Assembly: GCF_009795885.1 (NCBI RefSeq)
Contig: NZ_WTEV01000021.1
Span: 1-46,456 of the forward strand
DNA: 46,456 nucleotides
Origin: Gilliamella sp. Pas-s25
GTDB lineage: Bacteria; Pseudomonadota; Gammaproteobacteria; Enterobacterales; Orbaceae
Direction of reading: 5' to 3'
In this document: positions 1-9,246 of the stretch, one piece after another
Position numbering within the stretch: position 1 is the stretch's first letter
Layout of the letters: each line of letters begins with the position of its first letter
Made by a program: the position numbers and the translations under genes
The notes under the pieces: generated by a model
What the model saw: the letters and a program-made list of their open reading frames with translations, nothing else
Database searches by the model: none
Told to the model about the DNA's origin: nothing

Positions 1-65
1 TGCCATTGTTGTTACCTTCTCTTATTTTTAGTTTATCATAACAATGACCTTATAAAACTGGTACT

Positions 66-84
66 AATTAGTGTAGCCGATCCA
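66..84. repeat. 19-bp element, inverted copy of 46352-46370
   Basis: The bases here are the exact reverse complement of 46352-46370 (read there as tggatcggctacactaatt). In this copy the AT-rich end forms the palindrome ACTAATTAGT at 63-72. It lies just beyond the hairpin that follows the EIIC gene. The identity of 19 bases including a GC-rich core is seen directly; what the element does (regulatory site, repeat family, end of a larger element) is unknown. Confidence 0.5.
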
Positions 85-118
85 GAGCGTACCCCATTTA
101 ATTAAAGGTATACGCTCT
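84..118 (-). terminator. Hairpin downstream of the EIIC gene
   Basis: Arms agagcgtacc (84-93) and ggtatacgctct (107-118) pair over about 10 bp with a two-base bulge and a 13-base loop. It begins about 20 bases after the EIIC stop on the minus strand. There is no clear U-tract on either strand, so this is a terminator-like or mRNA 3'-end stabilising hairpin rather than a textbook rho-independent terminator. Confidence 0.4.
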
Positions 119-136
119 TATCTAAAACATAAAAAA

Positions 137-1486
137 CTAAGCTGTTTGAATTTGACTTTCTGATTTACCTTGCTCATCTTTATACAGTTTATTATCATAT
201 AATTTGACAAAAGGAAGATAAATTAGCAAAGCTAAAATAGCAGAAAATATCGCAACAATAGCCGCTTTATAATCACCGCCAGTACTAATAAATGCCCCTA
301 ATCCCATTGGCGATGGCCATGGAATTAATGCGATGATAGGGTGAATAAAACCGGTATTAATAGCCAAATAACCTAATGTTCCACACGCCATGGGCGCTAA
401 GAAAAAAGGCAGTGCTAAATAAGGATTATATACAATCGGCATACCAAAAATAACCGGTTCGTTAATATTAAATATTGCTGGCACTACAGATGCTCGCCCT
501 AAGATTTTTAGTTGGCTAGACTTAGCAAAAAACGCAATAAAGAATGTCATTAATAAGGTAGAACCTGATCCCCCTAAAATCACAAGTGAATTATTAAATT
601 CACCTGCAAAAGGAATATGTGCTCCCGCCGTATTTTCAGTCATATTAGTTAACATAATCGGGATAATAAATGCCCCAATAATACTCGCACCATGAATCCC
701 AACCACCCATAATGCATGGATTAAAAATAGGATAACCATAATACCCAACCAACTTTTGGTGAGATTGGTTACAAAGGCAAATGGTACAGCAATGATATTA
801 AAAATATCAGTACCAAAATAGATTAAAATACCATTAAGAACGATCACAAAAAAAGCAATCACAAAAGTTGGGATCAGTGCAGTAAAGGAACGTGAAACAC
901 CAAGTGGAACTGTTTCTGGCATTTTCACAACCCAGTTACGCCTGACGCATAAAAAATAAAGATGAGTCGCCACAATAGCCATAACTATTGCAATAAATAT
1001 ACCAGATGTCCCCAACCTAAAGACAAAGGGTTTTAAACGTAGACCATTAAAGACTAAATTACTTTGATCATTGAGTAAGGTTATCACACCATTTTGCATA
1101 ATCAGTTCAGGCAAGGTCATGAAAAAGGCAAAAACGGATAACATTGCCCCATTAAGAGCATTAACTTTAAGACCGGTTTCTTCCGCTTCAATCTTAGTCA
1201 GTTCATAACCAACAACAAAGTTAAAATAAAGGGCTAAAATACCGATTGTTGCCGTATTAGCAATCATATAGAGATCACTCACTCTAAAAAAAGTATTTTC
1301 AAAAAATCCTTCTAATCCCGTAAATGTCATTGGCAACGTGTTGAATACTAAAAACATGGAACCAACAATAGAAAAAGGTACTGACGCCATTCCCGCCGCC
1401 ATTACAGCTCGAACAATTTTAAATTGTGATATTTTCGCCATGGGCGTCATCAGGTATTTCTGTAAAATAACAAATCCCGTATTCAT
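137..1486 (-). CDS. PTS cellobiose/beta-glucoside transporter subunit IIC
   Basis: Membrane channel of a lactose/cellobiose-type phosphotransferase system; it imports a beta-glucoside while the sugar is phosphorylated by the partner EIIB. At 449 residues it has the usual length for the CelB/ChbC family. The protein is almost wholly hydrophobic with about ten membrane segments and carries the family loop NINEPVIFGMPIVYNP in its C-terminal half, which contributes to substrate binding in characterised relatives. The start is supported by GAGGAA about eight bases upstream. It is the last gene of the minus-strand PTS cluster, 15 bases after the small membrane protein. The separate EIIA (2002-2352) and EIIB (4510-4827) complete the permease. 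Substrate (cellobiose, chitobiose, arbutin-like glucosides) cannot be fixed from sequence; the neighbouring GH1 enzyme argues for a beta-glucoside. Confidence 0.93.
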   Translation of the reverse strand: MNTGFVILQKYLMTPMAKISQFKIVRAVMAAGMASVPFSIVGSMFLVFNTLPMTFTGLEGFFENTFFRVSDLYMIANTATIGILALYFNFVVGYELTKIEAEETGLKVNALNGAMLSVFAFFMTLPELIMQNGVITLLNDQSNLVFNGLRLKPFVFRLGTSGIFIAIVMAIVATHLYFLCVRRNWVVKMPETVPLGVSRSFTALIPTFVIAFFVIVLNGILIYFGTDIFNIIAVPFAFVTNLTKSWLGIMVILFLIHALWVVGIHGASIIGAFIIPIMLTNMTENTAGAHIPFAGEFNNSLVILGGSGSTLLMTFFIAFFAKSSQLKILGRASVVPAIFNINEPVIFGMPIVYNPYLALPFFLAPMACGTLGYLAINTGFIHPIIALIPWPSPMGLGAFISTGGDYKAAIVAIFSAILALLIYLPFVKLYDNKLYKDEQGKSESQIQTA

Positions 1487-1500
1487 TTTGTTTTCCTCAT

Positions 1501-1986
1501 CTAATTAATAAATTCTTCGTAAGCTTGGATTCTTTTGAAATGCAAATCCTGATTATGTTGAATTTTATTTAACTTGCTAAGCATTAAGGTGATAATAATT
1601 AGGCTTACCGTCAGTAACACCATTAATACATGTAAAGCATCTGGTGTCTGTTTTAAAAATGGAAAGAAAAAGTGATACAAAGGGGTATAGAGCGTAATCA
1701 TTAGTGTCACAAAAACTATCGCTAAGGCACGATAAAATAGCCGTGCATAAGGCAATTTATTGCAATGATTACGATAAAGCTTAATTTGTTCCCATGTAGT
1801 AAGTATACCTAAAACAAAAAGAGAAATCGGCAAAAGAGCTATAATTGACAGTGAACCCATTAAAAAGATAGCCCAATAAAGATTCAAAAATAAAAAAAAT
1901 GCGACGGTATAGCGAATCGCTAAAAATCGATTAAAATAGAGATTGGTTAGGCTGATTTTTTTATGCATTGTTAGCTTTTGTGTCAT
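1501..1986 (-). CDS. Small four-helix membrane protein in the PTS operon, unknown
   Basis: A 161-residue protein I do not recognise. Four hydrophobic stretches are visible at about residues 23-43, 46-63, 85-105 and 116-136, with basic residues before the first, so it should sit in the inner membrane. It has a long polar C-terminal tail (about 137-161). No catalytic motif is evident. A good ribosome site (GGAG, 8 bases before the ATG) and tight spacing (15 bases to both EIIA and EIIC genes) show it is a real cistron of the PTS operon. The position between EIIA and EIIC suggests a function linked to transport, for example an accessory to EIIC, but this is inference only. Confidence 0.75.
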   Translation of the reverse strand: MTQKLTMHKKISLTNLYFNRFLAIRYTVAFFLFLNLYWAIFLMGSLSIIALLPISLFVLGILTTWEQIKLYRNHCNKLPYARLFYRALAIVFVTLMITLYTPLYHFFFPFLKQTPDALHVLMVLLTVSLIIITLMLSKLNKIQHNQDLHFKRIQAYEEFIN

Positions 1987-2001
1987 TATGCCACTCCTTA
2001 T

Positions 2002-2352
2002 TTAGCCCTTTAATGTTGTTTCTAGCTCATGATGTTTTTCATATAGGTGTAACATTTCAATCGCCATTTCTCGAAAACTCATGGTTGTCATTAAGTGATC
2101 TTGTGCATGCACCATAATAATTTCCATCGTGATTTTGGTGCCATTTGCATAATTTTGCAGTAATTGTGTTTGTGAATGGTGTGCTTGTAAGATCTCTTTA
2201 TTTGCTTCTTCAAGCAATTGATTGGCGGCACTAAAATCGGCTTGTCTCATCGCCTTAAAAGCATCGTGAATTTTAGTTTTAGCATTACCACTATATAAAA
2301 TAATATTAAAAGCGATAAGTTGAATATCCTCTGAGCTCATTTCCTGATTCAT
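2002..2352 (-). CDS. PTS lactose/cellobiose-type subunit IIA
   Basis: Soluble phosphocarrier that accepts phosphate from HPr and passes it to EIIB. The 116-residue length and all-helical character match the trimeric EIIA-Lac/EIIA-Cel family. The active-site histidine is His82 in the motif VHAQDHLMT, which matches the known VHAQDHLM active-site segment; the preceding helix has QTQLLQNYANG (61-71), also typical. A ribosome site (AAGGGG) lies seven bases before the ATG. It follows the regulator gene by only a few bases and precedes the small membrane protein, so it is co-transcribed with EIIC. Confidence 0.93.
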   Translation of the reverse strand: MNQEMSSEDIQLIAFNIILYSGNAKTKIHDAFKAMRQADFSAANQLLEEANKEILQAHHSQTQLLQNYANGTKITMEIIMVHAQDHLMTTMSFREMAIEMLHLYEKHHELETTLKG

Positions 2353-2354
2353 TG

Positions 2355-4355
2355 CTATACCCCTTTTTCAATAAGTTGGATAAAAAGTTGTTTAAATTGG
2401 TGAAAATTATCTGTTTTCAATAGTTTTGATTGCATTTCTAAATCATCAATCAAGTTAACAATCGCTTTTGTCATCATCGCAAGAGTCGGATTTTGATAAA
2501 TCGAGGGTGAAATCATAAAGATAAATCGGATTTGTGGGTAATTATCATCCCAAAAAACACCATCAGGGATTATTGCAATGCCAATTTTAGGCAATTTTCC
2601 AACAGGCATTGCTGGATGTGGCACCACAATGGTTGGGCTAAAGAAAATATCGCCTAATCGCATGCGGTTTTCCATTTGCTTTATCATCTGTTGTTTATAA
2701 TCGCTAGTTTCATTTAGCGCTAAAAGATCAAGTAAACAATTTAAAACTTGTTCTTTACTTTGCGGCTGGTCACATCGGTAAAAATAATCAGCAGATAAAT
2801 CATCTACCATTTGCAAAGCATCAATAACATGATCTACACAGCTTGACGTTGATACTGGTTCTTTATGTGTCGAAATAAGCATATTAGGTGACGAAAGATG
2901 ACGGCGAATTTTTTGTACATCATCTTCGGTAAAAAATACTGAAACATGAAAAACTGGAACTTTAAATATTTTGGATGAAAGATCCACTGACGAGATAATA
3001 AAATCAATCTTGTCTAATATCTTCGGCTCAATTTCATAATACCCTTGCGTGGCAACAATTTTGATTCTTTCATTAAATTCACATTCAACGCGATTTTTTA
3101 GTAGTTGAGCACTACCAAGACCCGTTGCACAAATAATTAATACTTTGGCTTTTTGTTCATTTTTCAGTTTTTCAATCGAAGCTAAAAAGTGCAAAGTTAA
3201 ATAGCCCCATTCATCATCATGAATAGTAAATTTTTTAAGTTCAGGAAGCTGGCTAAGGTAATTTTTAACTAACTCAAACAATTCTGGAGAATTGGCTTTA
3301 ATTTCATTAATTAATGGATTTTTCAGTTTAATATGTTGCTTTAAGCGAACAATCATTGGTTTTAAGTGTTGAATAATGCCGTTTTTCAATTGCTCATCAT
3401 TTAAAAATAAATATCCTGTCTCTTGTTCTATCTTGATGAGTAAATGAGTCAAAGACGAATACAACTCAGCATCAAAATCATTTTGGCAAAAATTTGATTT
3501 ACTCATTAAATGTAAAGTTAAATACATTTGTTCTTCTTTTGGAAAACAAAAACCTGTTACCTTTTCAATTCTATTGATAATCTTTTTAGCGACTTGATAT
3601 TCCAAAGTGTTTTTTGTCGATTGTGACATATCAAGATTTTGAATAGAAAGCCCTGACTGTAAGCGTTTAATGCTTAATGACAGATGTAACACGATATTTT
3701 GCATCATCACATCGGATAATTGTATTTTTGCCTCACGGCACTCATCTAAAATAATAATGGTTAACGAATCAAAACTAATGACATCACTAAAGTTATTTAA
3801 ATGCGTTAGATGCTGCAAAAGATTAATCGATCCATCATGGAAAAAATAGCTCAAAATGAAATGTCGTTTTGCTTTTTCCTCGCCCTCAACATAAAACAAG
3901 GATTGACTTTTTTTGACTGTCAGACCATACGGTTTAAGTTGATGCTTAATTTCTAAAATATCTTTATTGAGTTGAGAAGAACTAATAAATAATCGCTCTG
4001 ATAATGCCTCTATATCAATTTTTTGACATTCTAACAATAACAGATTAAGAATATGATGTTTTCTTTGACTTGCTTCTCGACAATTGGCTTGTTCTTCATT
4101 GCGATCTAATAGATGATGTTCAATTAGAAATAAATTGAAAGCTGTTCTATCTTTAATTTGTAGTTGGTAGCCATAACCTTGTTTACTAACGATAGCGCCA
4201 CCATGACTTTCGATCAATGGTTTTAAATCATTAAGATAAGTGCGAACAGTGCGATCTGATAATGATAGCTCAGTTGCTAACCACGCACTACTTTTGAATA
4301 AATTTTTAGAACGAACCAATAAACTAATAAGGTTACGTTGTTTGTTTTTAATCAC
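2355..4355 (-). CDS. PRD-domain PTS-controlled transcriptional activator (LicR/CelR type)
   Basis: Multidomain sugar-responsive regulator. In order it has an N-terminal helix-turn-helix (SDRTVRTYLNDL), two PTS regulation domains, an EIIB-like domain with CATGLGSAQ and a C-terminal EIIA-like domain with the phosphorylatable His of VVPHPAM. The conserved PRD histidines are visible in LHLSLSIKRL, LTLHLMSK, QHLKPMIVRL and LTLHFLASIE. Such proteins bind DNA and are switched by phosphorylation from HPr and the operon's own EIIB. The frame is open from a TTG at 4376, but the GTG at 4355 gives the usual short N-terminus (IKNKQRNLISLL) and has TTTGGA five bases upstream, so I prefer 4355. The gene lies inside the operon it probably controls, between EIIB and EIIA. 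Confidence 0.88.
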   Translation of the reverse strand: MIKNKQRNLISLLVRSKNLFKSSAWLATELSLSDRTVRTYLNDLKPLIESHGGAIVSKQGYGYQLQIKDRTAFNLFLIEHHLLDRNEEQANCREASQRKHHILNLLLLECQKIDIEALSERLFISSSQLNKDILEIKHQLKPYGLTVKKSQSLFYVEGEEKAKRHFILSYFFHDGSINLLQHLTHLNNFSDVISFDSLTIIILDECREAKIQLSDVMMQNIVLHLSLSIKRLQSGLSIQNLDMSQSTKNTLEYQVAKKIINRIEKVTGFCFPKEEQMYLTLHLMSKSNFCQNDFDAELYSSLTHLLIKIEQETGYLFLNDEQLKNGIIQHLKPMIVRLKQHIKLKNPLINEIKANSPELFELVKNYLSQLPELKKFTIHDDEWGYLTLHFLASIEKLKNEQKAKVLIICATGLGSAQLLKNRVECEFNERIKIVATQGYYEIEPKILDKIDFIISSVDLSSKIFKVPVFHVSVFFTEDDVQKIRRHLSSPNMLISTHKEPVSTSSCVDHVIDALQMVDDLSADYFYRCDQPQSKEQVLNCLLDLLALNETSDYKQQMIKQMENRMRLGDIFFSPTIVVPHPAMPVGKLPKIGIAIIPDGVFWDDNYPQIRFIFMISPSIYQNPTLAMMTKAIVNLIDDLEMQSKLLKTDNFHQFKQLFIQLIEKGV

Positions 4356-4454
4356 AATTATCCAAACCTGTGCCAACTAAAACCGTATTGTTAATAATAT
4401 AGTGACGGTTTTCACTCGTTAGGTAATCACGCCACAGCCCCAGCCAGATAATAA

Positions 4455-4477
4455 GGCGCTGCCATTTGGCAAACGCC
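4455..4477 (-). other. GC-rich hairpin between EIIB and the regulator gene
   Basis: The bases ggcgctgccatttggcaaacgcc fold as GGCG and TGCC paired with GGCA and CGCC around an ATTT loop, with small internal bulges. It lies 33 bases after the EIIB stop in a 130-base gap, in a locally GC-rich patch of an AT-rich operon. No U-tract follows, so it may stabilise or process the mRNA between the two halves of the cluster, or be a REP-like palindrome. Confidence 0.4.
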
Positions 4478-4509
4478 AAACCTATATCTAAAACAAAAAT
4501 TGATTGAAA

Positions 4510-4827
4510 TTATTGGATATTATCCTCAATTAACTTGGCTAATTGTTCAATGCCCGATTGAATGGGTATATAGGCCTGAAAAGGAATACTGACAACAGGT
4601 TTACCCACTTCATCACCCAAACTTTTCAATTTATCAAACATCATCATCGTTTGAGGACTAATTAAAAAAAGTGAAAAATCACTATTTTTAATCATATTTG
4701 CCCCTTCAGTTGCTGATACCGCATCAACCGAAACCGCTTTATTTTTGCTAGCAAAATATTCTGTCACCTTTTTTGCCATTAATGAGGATGACATCCCTGC
4801 GGCACAAATAATTAAAGCTTTTTTCAT
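4510..4827 (-). CDS. PTS lactose/cellobiose-type subunit IIB
   Basis: Phosphocarrier that takes phosphate from EIIA and gives it to the sugar entering through EIIC. The 105-residue protein begins KKALIICAAGMSSSLMAKK; Cys8 in ICAAGMSSS is the phosphorylated residue of this family. The frame is open 25 codons further upstream, but the ATG at 4827 is the start because AGGAGA stands five bases before it and the extra residues do not belong to the family. It follows bglA by 28 bases. A 130-base gap with a hairpin separates it from the regulator gene. Confidence 0.92.
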   Translation of the reverse strand: MKKALIICAAGMSSSLMAKKVTEYFASKNKAVSVDAVSATEGANMIKNSDFSLFLISPQTMMMFDKLKSLGDEVGKPVVSIPFQAYIPIQSGIEQLAKLIEDNIQ

Positions 4828-4855
4828 AAACTCTCCTAAAAAATAGTTATATGCT

Positions 4856-6984
<2,129 letters not shown>

Positions 6985-7212
6985 TTATTTACGTTGCCAT
7001 TTACCGTCTTCACCCTTGTGATAAACCTTTTCGACAGCAGCCCAAGCTACTTTAAAAGCAATCGTTTCTGGTGCACTGTTATCACGCCGTTTATGCGGAT
7101 CTTGATATTCCTTAATTGCACTATTAAATGCTTCTTTAAAAATATCTTGCGCATGTTCAGGCAAGACATGGCGTACTGAATCAGGTAAATCTTCACGAGT
7201 TTTATATGGCAT
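6985..7212 (-). CDS. chaB: ChaB family protein
   Basis: Small soluble protein of the ChaB family, annotated as a regulator of the ChaA cation antiporter in E. coli; its biochemical role is poorly established. The 75 residues contain the family pattern: MPYKTREDLPDSVRHVLPEHAQ at the start (PxSVxxxLPxHAQxIfxxAFNSA), and a C-terminal ETIAFKVAWAAVEKVYHK. Length is close to E. coli ChaB (76). The start is the ATG at 7212, with GAGGG eight bases upstream; an in-frame ATG five codons earlier overlaps that ribosome site and is unlikely. It stands alone; no chaA is visible. Confidence 0.88.
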   Translation of the reverse strand: MPYKTREDLPDSVRHVLPEHAQDIFKEAFNSAIKEYQDPHKRRDNSAPETIAFKVAWAAVEKVYHKGEDGKWQRK

Positions 7213-7330
7213 ATCACATTCCCTCATAAATTAATCTTAGATGACTGAAAATTTAAAATGGTAATGGTAAAAATAGCACTCCAACGAATGTAGTCCGATT
7301 TATAAAATAATACAAGCTAATTTCATTTAA

Positions 7331-7576
7331 GAATCTGCTGATGTGATCTAACGAGTCGGAATTGCTCGCATTGTTGATAGTAATTTCAGCAATGACAGTA
7401 ATGCATATACCTAACGCCATATTCCAGATAAGCGATTATGGCGTCTATATCATAAAAAAATCACCGTTATCGATTGGCTAAATATGTATGGTCAGTCTTC
7501 CGATCATTTATAACCAGCTAACAAAGAACAAAGCCAGATTGAAGATAAATTAAGACAGCAAGCTAAATTTTTGTAA
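7331..7576 (+). pseudogene. Decayed gene end with in-frame TAA codons
   Basis: One continuous reading frame, interrupted only by TAA at 7349 and 7412 and another at about 7511, reads in pieces RVGIARIVDSNFSNDSNAYT, RHIPDKRLWRLYHKK and IEDKLRQQAKFL before a final TAA at 7574. The interrupted codons would be CAA (Gln) with a single C-to-T change. The amino-acid composition looks like protein, and the last part is repeated at 18863-18963. I do not recognise the family and no start is visible, so I treat it as the 3' remnant of a lost gene. Confidence 0.35.
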
Positions 7577-7630
7577 AAAATATTCAGGATTCTATACCGT
7601 TTCGTGATTAATTAACACTTCGCAGTATCT
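7530..7630 (+). repeat. 101-bp dispersed repeat, copy 1
   Basis: Matches 18863-18963 over 101 bases in the same orientation with about six mismatches by eye. It covers the coding tail ending DKLRQQAKFL plus about 55 bases after its stop codon, including caggattctataccgtttcg. Both copies lie in gene-poor DNA next to secreted-protein genes. Confidence 0.75.
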
Positions 7631-7682
7631 ATTCAGGCAAATATATTTAAATACCACATTCTTATATTTATGAAATAAATAT

Positions 7683-9233
7683 TTAGAGTTCTTTGTTATC
7701 TCGTATTTTTATCAACTCATCAACACATTGTTTTGCTGCTTTTTTGTATTCTTGTGTCTCTGCCTCAGAAAGTTTTTTATCTATTCTTGCTTCAAATAAT
7801 TCAAAATTACCTAAAAAATCCCATTCAGGTATGGATATTTGTATTTCGCCATTAACAAATACCGAAAATAAGGTAATCTTATGCGCTCCAACAGATTCTC
7901 GATAGACAATATTGTTGATGCTTTTTACATCTAAATCTAATTTTCCACCTACTGACAAATCGTTAGGAATCTCCGTAATTTTGGTTTCATGCAAAGATAA
8001 ATCACCTGCTACAGATAGGTTATCGGGTAATTTAGTTACAGGTGATTTATATAAATAAAGCCCGCTATTTAATGATAGATTATTGGGTAGCTCGGTTATT
8101 TGGGTTTCATATAAATACAAATCACCTGCTATAGATAAATTAGCAGGCAACGCGGCAATTTGAGTACTTCTTAAATAAATATAACCACCCACCGTTAAAT
8201 TATCAGATAACTTAGTTAATTTTCCTTTGTATAAGGTTAAATTCCCTTTCAATGATAAATTATCAGGTAATTGAGTAATGTTGCTATCATCCAAATATAA
8301 ATTGCCATCTAAAGCAAAATTATTGGGTAATTCAATGGTACTTGAACTAGTCAATTTCAAAGTTCCACCAATAAATAAATTATCAGGTAATTTATTTACT
8401 TTACCAAAACTCAGATTTAAATCACCACCAACTGATAAATGTTCTGGCAATTCAGTTATACGACGAGATAAAACCAAATTTTTTTTAACTGAAAGGCCTT
8501 CTGGTAATTTATTTACGCTTGAACCCAATAAATATAGTTCGCCATTCAAAAATAAATCATTTGGGATTTCTTCTATGCCAGACGATACATCCAAATGACC
8601 ACCAACCATTAAATTATTAGGTAATTTTTCTAGATTGTTGGCAAATAAATGAAGATTTCCACCTACATAAAAATTGTCAGGTAAATAATTAAGCGGATTC
8701 TCAGATAAATCCAAATCTCCTTTCACAGACAAGTTATCGGGTATTTCATACAGATTATTACGTCTTAAATCTAAATCTCCGCCAACAAATAGATTGTCAG
8801 GCAATTCATTTACTTTACCAAAACTCAAATCTAAATTACCACCAACAGATAAATTAGTTGCCGACACTATATCACTTTTAAGGTTATTGCATAAATTCAA
8901 ATCGCCGCTTACAGATAAATTATTTGGTAGAAATTTGATAAAACATGGGTTGATATCTAATTTACCACTAATAAATAAATTATCGGGTAATGAAAAAATA
9001 TATTCATTGTCCAAATTTAAAGAATCGTAAACAAATATAGAATTACCCTTAATTGAGTAATCAATTTTTTTATAATCTAAATAATCAAAAAACGCTCCAT
9101 GTTTTTCATACAGAAGTTCAATAGGATTGGTTCTCGTTTCATTTTCAACATTTGCAATAACCAAACAGGAAAACAAACTTAACATCAATCCAGTAACAAA
9201 AGTTTTTATATTAATTTTATTTAATATTTTCAT
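7683..9233 (-). CDS. Secreted leucine-rich-repeat protein
   Basis: A 516-residue protein with an N-terminal hydrophobic segment (about residues 8-28) that should direct export. Residues about 82-435 are some 18 tandem repeats of 20 residues with the pattern LPDNLSVGGDLDLxxTxIxE, a bacterial LRR type related in spacing to the LPX repeats of IpaH/SspH proteins but without any E3 ligase domain. A non-repetitive C-terminal cap follows (about 438-516: VYRESVG, TLFSVFVNGEIQIS, FLGN, CVDELIKIR). The same cap occurs three times in the upstream gene, so the two are paralogues. AGGA eight bases before the ATG supports the start. Fourteen bases separate it from the upstream LRR gene, so they form an operon. 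Likely role: extracytoplasmic protein-protein binding, for example to host or other bacteria; not proven. Confidence 0.8.
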   Translation of the reverse strand: MKILNKINIKTFVTGLMLSLFSCLVIANVENETRTNPIELLYEKHGAFFDYLDYKKIDYSIKGNSIFVYDSLNLDNEYIFSLPDNLFISGKLDINPCFIKFLPNNLSVSGDLNLCNNLKSDIVSATNLSVGGNLDLSFGKVNELPDNLFVGGDLDLRRNNLYEIPDNLSVKGDLDLSENPLNYLPDNFYVGGNLHLFANNLEKLPNNLMVGGHLDVSSGIEEIPNDLFLNGELYLLGSSVNKLPEGLSVKKNLVLSRRITELPEHLSVGGDLNLSFGKVNKLPDNLFIGGTLKLTSSSTIELPNNFALDGNLYLDDSNITQLPDNLSLKGNLTLYKGKLTKLSDNLTVGGYIYLRSTQIAALPANLSIAGDLYLYETQITELPNNLSLNSGLYLYKSPVTKLPDNLSVAGDLSLHETKITEIPNDLSVGGKLDLDVKSINNIVYRESVGAHKITLFSVFVNGEIQISIPEWDFLGNFELFEARIDKKLSEAETQEYKKAAKQCVDELIKIRDNKEL

Positions 9234-9246
9234 ATTGCAAATCCTT

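Noticed and set aside
4360-4385. ttggcac..tttgga resembling a sigma-54 promoter at the regulator start
   Set aside because: The -12 element lacks GC (TTTGGA instead of TTGC), it overlaps the probable start codon region, and no sigma-54 activator domain is seen in the regulator.
8278-9030. Plus-strand open frames within the LRR genes
   Set aside because: They mirror the repeat on the other strand and lack ribosome sites; shadows of the real minus-strand genes.
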